A DNA stretch of 6,251 bases from Candidatus Latescibacterota bacterium (GTDB lineage Bacteria; Latescibacterota; Latescibacteria; Latescibacterales; Latescibacteraceae): assembly GCA_018656855.1 (NCBI GenBank), contig JABHYP010000034.1, positions 1 through 6,251 of the forward strand, read 5' to 3'. A program made the position numbers and the translations under genes. Below are positions 1 through 4,738 of this stretch, piece by piece. How positions within the stretch are numbered: position 1 is the stretch's first letter; every line of letters starts with the position of its first letter. The notes under the pieces were generated by a model. That model made no database searches. It worked only from the letters and a program-made list of their open reading frames with translations, and had not been told where the DNA came from.

Positions 1-139
1 CGATAAAACGGAGGCGGTATATTTTCTGTTGCACTTTCCTTAACCGGCGAACCGGCCACCGGGCGTTACCCGGCACCCTGCCCTGCGGAGCCCGGACTTT
101 CCTCACCTGTTTCCAGGCGCGACCATCCGGCCCGTTCCT
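1..139 (-). ncRNA. rnpB: RNase P RNA (A-type), 5' part, cut by left window edge
   Basis: This is the catalytic RNA of ribonuclease P, which removes the 5' leader of precursor tRNAs. Read on the minus strand it contains the hallmark conserved block GAGGAAAGTCCGGGCTCC (5' strand of P4 and P5, about 80-97), then GGGCAGGGTGCC, a P8-like hairpin with CCGGG/CCCGG arms, a second hairpin closed by a TTCG tetraloop (CCGG/CCGG arms, P9 position), and the conserved AGTGCAACAGAAA followed by ACCGCC. Upstream of P4 there is a very short P3-like hairpin, CCTG-GAAA-CAGG, with a GNRA loop. The 5' end is set at about 139-138 because a promoter lies the right distance upstream; it could be a few bases off. The 3' half, including the P4 3' strand and the CCA-binding loop, lies beyond position 1. 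The conserved blocks match in order, so I am confident of the identity. Confidence 0.95.
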
Positions 140-145
140 TTGCAA

Positions 146-174
146 AATATACATTATAAAAATAATTATTACAA
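146..174 (-). promoter_or_regulatory. Probable rnpB promoter
   Basis: On the minus strand, TTGTAA (174-169) and TATATT (151-146) are separated by exactly 17 bases. They match the -35 and -10 consensus at 4/6 and 5/6. Initiation about 7 bases downstream would fall at 139-138, just where the RNase P RNA is expected to begin. A second -10-like TATAAT sits at 158-153 but has no -35 match at suitable spacing. The surroundings are very AT-rich, so chance matches are easy; the fit to the RNA start is the main support. Confidence 0.55.
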
Positions 175-210
175 TTACTTCTTATATTACTTAAGTTATA
201 AAAACATAAA

Positions 211-789
211 CTATTTATCAAGCACTCTGCGAATGGCCCTGAGTTCTTCCAATATGTTTATCAGGATATCCGGATCACTTGTGTCAGCGGTTGTCTTTTC
301 AAATTGTAACGAACTAAAACCTCTGACTCCACCCATAATAACATCTTTCAACCCATCGAAATCCTTGACCCCGGTCATTCTCAATTCAGCCTGTGCTCCC
401 TGAGCGCCTCCGGCGCCTGCAGTCTGAACATGAATCGTCCCCAGGCCGAACATTCTTTGAAGCGGCCCCTGGCTCACATCAACATTGGTTATTTTATTGA
501 AGGGAACGGTGATCCGTTTTTTCCAGAATACTCCCCTGTTCAATTTCACTGCCTCACTCTCAATGCAATATTCCAGTGTTTTAAAGAACGCTGGTATCCA
601 TAGTGCAATAAGGGCCATGATCAGTAAAAAAATTGTCAATATAATGCCGAAAATCAACTTTCCAACAAAATCGGGAACAAAAAGCAAAAAAGGTATACAG
701 AACGCTAATCCGATAAAAAGCACAATACTCCATACTACAAACATCACCGCTTTATGTTCTTTTTCCGGTTTTACAATCAAAGGTTTCAT
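211..789 (-). CDS. Membrane protein with bacterial PH-like (bPH2/DUF304) domain
   Basis: A 192-residue protein with two hydrophobic segments near the N-terminus (about residues 16-38 and 42-66), followed by a cytoplasmic bPH2/DUF304-type domain (about 70-155). The domain shows the usual pattern: a first strand with hydrophobic and Tyr residues (TLEYCIES), a basic turn (WKKRITVPFNKITNVDV), then QRMFGLGTIHVQTAG. This family includes the YdbS/YdbT type; the molecular role of most members is unknown. A Gly/Ala-rich loop (124-134) follows, then a helical, charged C-terminal tail (EELRAIRRVLDK) that could mediate oligomerisation. The ATG is preceded by AAGGA at 8-base spacing. It is the last gene of the sigma/anti-sigma/YbjQ operon, 62 bases after the YbjQ gene, and precedes rnpB. 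Family call is good; function is not known. Confidence 0.85.
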   Translation of the reverse strand: MKPLIVKPEKEHKAVMFVVWSIVLFIGLAFCIPFLLFVPDFVGKLIFGIILTIFLLIMALIALWIPAFFKTLEYCIESEAVKLNRGVFWKKRITVPFNKITNVDVSQGPLQRMFGLGTIHVQTAGAGGAQGAQAELRMTGVKDFDGLKDVIMGGVRGFSSLQFEKTTADTSDPDILINILEELRAIRRVLDK

Positions 790-851
790 CGTAATATTCC
801 TTCAAAAGTGATTGCTTAAAAGCGCAATTTGACGTTATTTATTCATCGTGG

Positions 852-1175
852 CTATTCACTATCTTCCAGTTTAACAGCCGTGCCGTAAGCAAGAAGTTCC
901 GCCGCGCCCTGCATCATGCTGGCAGTCATAAAACGCACGCTTACCACAGCATCGGCGCCAAGTTTTCTGGCATCCTCAACCATTCTATCAAGGCTTTGCT
1001 CGCGTGATTCGGCTACCATTTTTGTATACTCTTCTATCTCACCGCCGACAATGTTTTTTAAAGCGGCCAGAATATCTTTGCCGGCATGCCTGGCACGAAT
1101 GGTATTACCCTTGACAATGCCGAGTACCTCGACAATCTTTTTACCGGGGATGGTATCAATATTCACGACTATCAT
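852..1175 (-). CDS. YbjQ/UPF0145-family protein
   Basis: A 107-residue protein, the same size as typical members of the YbjQ (UPF0145) family. Family landmarks are in place: an N-terminal strand, VLGIVKGNTI, then the NIVGGEIEEYTKMVAESREQ helix (about 42-60), LGADAVVSVRF (about 73-83) and the C-terminal GAAELLAYGTAVKL. Family structures are small oligomeric alpha/beta proteins; some databases label them heavy-metal binding, but the biochemical role is not established and there is no Cys here to support metal binding directly. The ATG has a strong ribosome site (GGAGGT, 6 bases away) inside the end of the anti-sigma gene, and start and stop overlap as ATGA. That ties its synthesis to the anti-sigma factor. 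No signal peptide or membrane segment, so cytoplasmic. Confidence 0.9.
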   Translation of the reverse strand: MIVVNIDTIPGKKIVEVLGIVKGNTIRARHAGKDILAALKNIVGGEIEEYTKMVAESREQSLDRMVEDARKLGADAVVSVRFMTASMMQGAAELLAYGTAVKLEDSE

Positions 1176-1618
1176 CGTTTTACCTCCGAAATATAGCGGT
1201 CAGACTTGTTTACTGTGAGTTTTTCTCTCAACACCGACAGGAAAAGAATAAGAAATCCAACAATGGTAAGCACCGTGCCGAGTCCGACAAGAGTATAAAG
1301 ACCGGGATCGGTAATCGCCCTGTAAATCCAGTATCCGTTGAGTATGAGCGCACCGGTTATAAAAAGAAACCATGCGACACTTCTTTCTATTCTATTGTAA
1401 ATCTTCTCCCAGTACTTGTCCCAAACAGCTTCTGGTAAATCGGCAATTTTCATGGAGCCAGTCACCTCCTTCACCATGGAAAAATCACTTAGCAATTGTT
1501 TGCATGTTTCACACGTTTCTATATGTTTTTCAAAAGCTTTTCGCTCGTTTTCATCCATCTCGCGATCAATATATCGCATCAGGTTACTCTGGTGTTCTTC
1601 AAGAATCACAATGGTCAC
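1172..1618 (-). CDS. Membrane anti-sigma factor with zinc-finger (zf-HC2) domain
   Basis: Probable anti-sigma factor for the ECF sigma factor encoded just upstream. Residues 9-45 form a ZAS/zf-HC2-type anti-sigma domain: YIDREMDENERKAFEKH followed by a HxxxCxxC zinc site (H32, C36, C39). After a linker come two hydrophobic helices (about 81-99 and 107-131) joined by a loop of only about ten residues, and a basic cytoplasmic tail. There is no periplasmic sensor domain. The longest reading starts at a GTG (1618-1616) overlapping the sigma stop as GTGA. A second GTG three codons in (1609-1607) has better spacing (8 bases) from the AGAGGGGG ribosome site, so the protein may be 145 rather than 148 residues. 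Either way the gene is translationally tied to the sigma gene and overlaps the YbjQ gene downstream. Confidence 0.88.
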   Translation of the reverse strand: MTIVILEEHQSNLMRYIDREMDENERKAFEKHIETCETCKQLLSDFSMVKEVTGSMKIADLPEAVWDKYWEKIYNRIERSVAWFLFITGALILNGYWIYRAITDPGLYTLVGLGTVLTIVGFLILFLSVLREKLTVNKSDRYISEVKR

Positions 1619-2184
1619 CCCCTCTGTATTACCTGTTCCAGTTTTCTTTTCAGTTCGATACGGGCATAATACAGCCTGGACATTACTGTGCCTTCAGGAA
1701 TATCCAGCGTCCCGGCAATCTCACTGTATGATAGATCATGAAAATGTTTGAGAATAATAATTTCCCTGAATTCATCTTTCAGTTCAAAAACAGCTTTCCA
1801 TACCTGCTGCCCGGTCTCCTTGTCCACAACAGCATGGAGCGGATCTTTTGCTGTATCGTGTATATCAAATCCGCTTTCATCCATCGCCTTGTCAAGCGAT
1901 ATTTCACCAAGATTTTTTTTCTTATTAATGAGATTTATTGAAAGATTTTTTATAATACCAAACAACCAAGGCCTGAAAAGCCTGTTCTCAAGAAATGTAT
2001 CAATATATTTCCATACCTTTATAAATGCTTCCTGTGAAACATTTAGAGCGTCATCAGAGTTTTTCAGATATGAAAAGGCAAACGTATATGCCTGTTTTTT
2101 ATAACTTTCGACAAGGATACGGAAAGCATCACTGTCCCTGGCCTTACACCTGAGAATCAGAATATTATCAGTTAATTCAGTCAT
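1615..2184 (-). CDS. ECF-type RNA polymerase sigma-70 factor
   Basis: A 189-residue extracytoplasmic-function sigma factor. Region 2 spans about residues 20-90, with the core-binding helix SDDALNVSQEAFIKVWKYID and the -10-recognition stretch FRPWLFGIIKNLSINLI. An acidic linker follows (about 95-122). Region 4 spans about 130-182: ELKDEFREIIILKHFHDLSYSEIAGTLDIPEGTVMSRLYYAR, ending in the helix-turn-helix that reads the -35 element. Regions 1 and 3 are absent, as usual for ECF factors. It directs RNA polymerase to a small regulon, presumably including its own operon, and is held inactive by the anti-sigma factor encoded next. The ATG at 2184 has only a poor ribosome site (AAAAGG one base upstream), so initiation may be weak or depend on a tiny upstream reading frame that ends across this start. 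Confidence 0.95.
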   Translation of the reverse strand: MTELTDNILILRCKARDSDAFRILVESYKKQAYTFAFSYLKNSDDALNVSQEAFIKVWKYIDTFLENRLFRPWLFGIIKNLSINLINKKKNLGEISLDKAMDESGFDIHDTAKDPLHAVVDKETGQQVWKAVFELKDEFREIIILKHFHDLSYSEIAGTLDIPEGTVMSRLYYARIELKRKLEQVIQRG

Positions 2185-2211
2185 GCCTTTTCACTTTCAA
2201 GACTCTTATCC

Positions 2212-2257
2212 ATTATTATTGTATACAGTGTATAGGAGCCGATTATTCAATAATAAT
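2212..2257. repeat. Nested inverted repeats upstream of the sigma gene
   Basis: Two perfect 6+1+6 palindromes lie side by side: TATACAGTGTATA (2222-2234) and ATTATTCAATAAT (2242-2254), with centres 20 bases apart, about two helical turns. A further perfect 10-base inverted repeat encloses the first: ATTATTATTG (2212-2221) and CAATAATAAT (2248-2257). The block covers the place where a sigma-operon promoter is expected, so it could be an operator or a stem in the leader. The AT-richness makes chance occurrence plausible, and no regulator can be named. Confidence 0.5.
2220..2250 (-). promoter_or_regulatory. Weak candidate promoter of the sigma operon
   Basis: On the minus strand TTGAAT (2250-2245) lies 19 bases from TATACA (2225-2220); each matches the housekeeping consensus at 4/6. 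No typical ECF autoregulatory -35 (GAAC-like) was found at suitable spacing, so autoregulation cannot be read from the sequence. The elements fall within the palindromes described for this region. Low confidence because spacing is long and the DNA is AT-rich. Confidence 0.25.
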
Positions 2258-2483
2258 TAAAAAAATACGCTTATCGAGTTAAATCCGCAAAGCCCCCTAA
2301 ATCCCCGAGGAGAGTTATCCTTACAGTTTACGAGTTTTTATCACCCTGCGGGAGGTATGGGACTCTATTTAATATAAAGTTTTTAATGCTGTTTTAATTT
2401 GATAGGCCTATATAAAATTACCGAATGATTCTTTGTGTGTTAATATATATTTCAGATTGTGTGTTTCACAAAATATTTCTTGT
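2258..2483. other. Noncoding intergenic stretch, no gene seen
   Basis: Part of the gap of nearly 390 bases between the divergent sigma and HicB-like genes. No open frame here has a ribosome site or family resemblance. The one identifiable element is a C-rich string, AGCCCCCTAAATCCCCGAGG (2291-2310), whose form recalls dispersed palindromic repeats in some bacteria, but the matching G-rich arm is degenerate (GAGGAGAG). The rest is AT-rich with no RNA gene that I recognise. Confidence 0.5.
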
Positions 2484-2513
2484 TTGTATTGAATTTCGAT
2501 GTGATATTATAAT
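2484..2513 (+). promoter_or_regulatory. Probable promoter of the HicB-like gene
   Basis: TTGTAT (2484-2489) and a perfect TATAAT (2508-2513) are separated by 18 bases. Transcription would begin near 2520, giving a leader of about 50 bases. A 10-base perfect palindrome, AAGTATACTT (2533-2542), falls just downstream of the predicted start, where a repressor could block elongation or initiation. A second -35 candidate, TTGAAT at 2489, is too close to the -10. Confidence 0.45.
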
Positions 2514-2571
2514 TACGTAATATTTCCCGCCAAAGTATACTTGCTTTTTTTAAATAAAGGAGAGATTAGCA

Positions 2572-2748
2572 ATGTCGGTTAAAGAAAAAAAAATACATAA
2601 CCAAAATCTCACTGTCCTCATTGAAAAAGACGAGGACGGCTTTTATGTAGCAAGCGTTCCCGCCTTAAAGAGCTGTTACACCCAAGCGAAAACGCTTGAA
2701 GAACTGTATCCGAGAATTAAAGAGGTTGTTGAACTGTGTCTTGAATAG
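2572..2748 (+). CDS. HicB-like small protein, apparently orphan antitoxin
   Basis: A 58-codon gene resembling the N-terminal partial RNase H-like fold of HicB antitoxins. Residues 13-57 read LTVLIEKDEDGFYVASVPAL, then KSCYTQAKTLEELYPRIKEV, ending VELCLE. This matches the family pattern: a strand, an acidic-Gly turn before F/YVA, a proline before the PGC-like position (here LKSC), T-x-A-x-T-x-EE and a final amphipathic helix ending in E-L-x-L-E. The start is well supported: AAGGAGAG lies 7 bases before the ATG, downstream of a plausible promoter. HicB normally binds and inhibits the mRNA-cleaving toxin HicA. No HicA-sized frame is present on either side, and there is no C-terminal DNA-binding domain. 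It may therefore be a solitary antitoxin, a remnant, or a HicB-fold protein with another job. It is the only plus-strand gene found in the window. Confidence 0.8.
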   Translation: MSVKEKKIHNQNLTVLIEKDEDGFYVASVPALKSCYTQAKTLEELYPRIKEVVELCLE

Positions 2749-2772
2749 AACGCAAATCAGCCGAATTTCCGC

Positions 2773-2802
2773 AGTAGGGGTTTGATTCATCAAACCCTTA
2801 CT
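2773..2802. repeat. Strong 13-bp inverted repeat between convergent genes
   Basis: Arms AGTAGGGGTTTGA (2773-2785) and TCAAACCCTTACT (2790-2802) pair over 13 positions, with one G-T wobble and a four-base TTCA loop. The hairpin lies between the stops of the HicB-like gene and the convergent CNBD gene, where a bidirectional terminator would be expected. On the plus strand a run of seven T (2814-2820) follows, but 11 bases after the stem, so it is not a classical intrinsic terminator; on the minus strand no T-run follows. A shorter pair, ACGCAAA (2750-2756) and TTTGCGT (2825-2831), flanks the whole. A dispersed REP-like palindrome is an equally good reading. Confidence 0.65.
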
Positions 2803-2864
2803 ACCATTGAAGATTTTTTTAATCTTTGCGTCTTATGGAGAAATAAATTAACAGGCTTTTGTTT

Positions 2865-3377
2865 TTACTCCCCCGAAAGAGCAAGCGAAAGCGCGGTGGT
2901 GAGTTTGATGACATCCTCGTTTGTTTTGCGCAGATAGTCGGCGAGAACGAGAGCGATATTGGTTACAACGATAAATCCTATTCTCGGTTCGGAATCGCAA
3001 AGCTTTCTGAAGTCTTCACTCGTTATCATTAGAAGCTTGCATTCGTTAACCGCCTTGACAGTCGCAGAGCGTTCCCCTTTACCGAAAAGCGCCATTTCTC
3101 CGAAATATGGATGTTGCTCTCCGGTTAGCCTGATAAACGATCTTTCCTTTGTCCCTGAATCATACTTTGATGTCATAATGGTAAGTGTTTTGTTAATATC
3201 AACCACGCCTTCCTCCAGCAGGTACAGATCGTCACCGGTTTCATCCTCAACGATGATAGCTGTGCCGGCATCAACGTTTTTTCTCCTGGCGATGTCTGAA
3301 ACAAGCTTTAATTCCTTGTCGGAAAGACCATTAAACAGACGGAACTCTTTAATCGTATTTACATTGCCTGTTTTCAT
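2865..3377 (-). CDS. Stand-alone cyclic-nucleotide-binding domain protein
   Basis: A 170-residue protein that is essentially one cyclic nucleotide-binding domain (about residues 12-130) with an extra helical C-terminal tail (about 131-170). It has no DNA-binding helix-turn-helix and no membrane segment, so it is not a CRP-type transcription factor. The beta-barrel pattern is clear (AGTAIIVEDETGDDLYLLEEGVVDI), and the phosphate-binding cassette is intact: FGEMALFGKGERSATVKA (92-109), with the conserved Glu94 that contacts the ribose and Arg103 that contacts the phosphate. It should therefore still bind cAMP or cGMP. An insertion of roughly 15 residues (about 66-85) lies between strands before the cassette. 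Its ATG overlaps the stop of the K+ channel gene (ATGA) and has only a weak, distant ribosome site (AAGAG, 10 bases away), suggesting translation by reinitiation from the channel gene. Inferred role: detached ligand-sensing subunit of that channel. Confidence 0.9.
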   Translation of the reverse strand: MKTGNVNTIKEFRLFNGLSDKELKLVSDIARRKNVDAGTAIIVEDETGDDLYLLEEGVVDINKTLTIMTSKYDSGTKERSFIRLTGEQHPYFGEMALFGKGERSATVKAVNECKLLMITSEDFRKLCDSEPRIGFIVVTNIALVLADYLRKTNEDVIKLTTALSLALSGE

Positions 3378-4576
3378 GTTATGGTTTTCTCTTCTTTAGA
3401 AGTGATAACGACTGCATAATCATCCTCGGTTATATGATAATCCCTGCCGGGATTGATGTTGACAGAGAGAAGGCCCTTTGTTTCGACCTCAAGATTTCGA
3501 CCGGCCTCATCAAATTTACGGCGTATGAAATCATCGATGGCGTCTTGTTTCCCAGATAGAACCGTCTCAAGATTAAAAGACTTCTTTTCGGTTATGACGC
3601 CAACCAGGATTGTCCCGAAACGTTTAAGATATTTCTGTACCGCATCATGGAATGACATACCCACTATATCATCCGGGATTTTTTCACGGAGTATTTCGCT
3701 GTTGTTATTAACATACATCAACTCTTTTAATGTCTGAGGTATTCCCGGCGCCGTTACAGCATTTGCGAGGAGAAATCCGCTGAATTCACCCGAAATAATT
3801 ATCAGGTCAACGCCTGCGCGTTTAAGATGTATTTCGCTTGAGTCATTGAGCAGTTCCACACACACACGAACATCCTGGGAAATGGATTTTATTGCAAGGA
3901 GCGCGATAAGCGTTCTGTCATCCGGCTTGGCGGTGCCATCGGGTCCGGGATCAGCAAGAATAATAGCCGAGGAAGCATCTTTGATCGATGCACGGTTTAA
4001 TGAGGATTCCTGCGTATAATCGCCGTGAACATAGCGAATCGGGGCTTCAGGGAAATGTTCGATAAGATCGTTAATCAACGTTTCCGGATGTGAATTCACC
4101 AGAATCACCTCAGGAGGTGGCTGGACCGAAGAACTGATAATGCTGCGTATAATATTCTCGACATTGAAATTATATCCACAGATCACAATATGATCTTCAC
4201 TTTCTATTTTTTTCAATCCCATTCCCTCCTTGATTCGCGTAGCGGTGAGGACCGAGGCGATGGTCGCAGTCATAAAACTCACCAGAACAACACCGAATAT
4301 GATCATAAGAACGGTCAGGTTGCGACCGACAATTGTTTTCGGGGTGAAATCGCCGTAACCAACAGTGGTTATGGTAACCATCGCCCAGTAAAATATATCC
4401 CATATTGATGAAAAATCATCGTTAGCGCTGATTTCAACAAGAGCAATAATTGTAATTAACGATACTATTAAGCAAAAAAGTCCGACAAGCCATTTAATCT
4501 GTCTGTTCTTTGTGACGAAACGCCATCTGTACGATGATTTAATTCTTTTTACCAGCTTGCGGAACCAATCTTTCAT
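3374..4576 (-). CDS. Two-TM potassium channel with RCK/TrkA-N domain
   Basis: A K+ channel subunit of about 400 residues. TM1 spans about residues 29-50; the pore helix and selectivity filter TTVGYGD follow (71-77, numbered from a TTG one codon upstream); TM2 spans about 88-113 with a possible glycine hinge (G96). There is no voltage-sensor module. The cytoplasmic part begins with an RCK/TrkA-N Rossmann fold (about 129-285): HIVICGYNFN, HGDYTQESSLNRASIKDASSAIILAD, DDRTLIALLAIKSI and the RAGVDLIIISGEFSGFLLAN segment. The nucleotide loop is not a full GxGxxG (CGYNFNVEN), as in MthK-type RCKs, so NAD binding is doubtful. The last 110 residues resemble an RCK-C domain interrupted by an insertion (about 333-368). 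The chosen ATG (4576) has GAGGT four bases upstream; a TTG at 4579 is possible but closer. The gene has its own strong promoter and is translationally coupled to a CNBD gene. Confidence 0.92.
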   Translation of the reverse strand: MKDWFRKLVKRIKSSYRWRFVTKNRQIKWLVGLFCLIVSLITIIALVEISANDDFSSIWDIFYWAMVTITTVGYGDFTPKTIVGRNLTVLMIIFGVVLVSFMTATIASVLTATRIKEGMGLKKIESEDHIVICGYNFNVENIIRSIISSSVQPPPEVILVNSHPETLINDLIEHFPEAPIRYVHGDYTQESSLNRASIKDASSAIILADPGPDGTAKPDDRTLIALLAIKSISQDVRVCVELLNDSSEIHLKRAGVDLIIISGEFSGFLLANAVTAPGIPQTLKELMYVNNNSEILREKIPDDIVGMSFHDAVQKYLKRFGTILVGVITEKKSFNLETVLSGKQDAIDDFIRRKFDEAGRNLEVETKGLLSVNINPGRDYHITEDDYAVVITSKEEKTIT

Positions 4577-4600
4577 CAATACCTCGTTTTATTTTCCTGA

Positions 4601-4629
4601 ATTGTAGCTCGTATGGTTCCTTTTGTCAA
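4601..4629 (-). promoter_or_regulatory. Near-consensus housekeeping promoter of the channel operon
   Basis: On the minus strand a perfect TTGACA (4629-4624) is followed after exactly 17 bases by TACAAT (4606-4601), 5/6 to consensus. Predicted initiation near 4594 leaves a leader of only about 18 bases with the GAGGT ribosome site just before the start codon. This argues that the channel and CNBD genes form their own transcription unit, separate from the glycosyltransferase upstream. Confidence 0.85.
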
Positions 4630-4665
4630 GTAGAAATAAGCTATGCACTACAATGAAAAAGGTAA

Positions 4666-4699
4666 TAAATAAGGAATTAAAAGGAGTATCTCATCCTTT
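4666..4699 (-). terminator. Possible weak terminator after the glycosyltransferase gene
   Basis: On the minus strand AAAGGA (4699-4694) can pair with TCCTTT (4685-4680) around an 8-base loop, followed by a T-rich stretch (TTAATTCCTTATTTATT). The stem is short and the T-run interrupted, so it would be inefficient. Position between the glycosyltransferase stop and the channel promoter is what makes it worth listing. Confidence 0.3.
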
Positions 4700-4738
4700 A
4701 AGTAGTACGGCATAAATCTGTGCTTTTCACTTTTCATT

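Noticed and set aside
485..811. Plus-strand open frame opposite the bPH2 gene
   Set aside because: It is the antisense shadow of a gene with clear domain structure; no ribosome site and no recognisable motif.
792..851. Small hairpin (ATTGC/GCAAT) in the gap between the YbjQ and bPH2 genes as a terminator
   Set aside because: Five-pair stem without a following T-run; the gap is short and the operon reading is simpler.
916..1218. Plus-strand open frame opposite the YbjQ gene
   Set aside because: Ser/Thr/Leu-rich translation typical of an antisense frame; the minus-strand reading matches a known family over its full length.
2425..2520. 31-codon plus-strand frame in the intergenic region
   Set aside because: No ribosome site before its ATG, Ile/Cys/Phe-rich low-complexity product, and it overlaps the predicted hicB promoter.
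2810..2826. AAGATT/AATCTT hairpin with a T loop as an intrinsic terminator
   Set aside because: Only six A/T-rich pairs, with the T-run in the loop instead of after the stem; too weak on either strand.
4197..4403. Minus-strand frame inside the channel gene
   Set aside because: It is a shifted reading of the pore region (Cys/His/Arg-rich, no ribosome site); the channel frame is intact.
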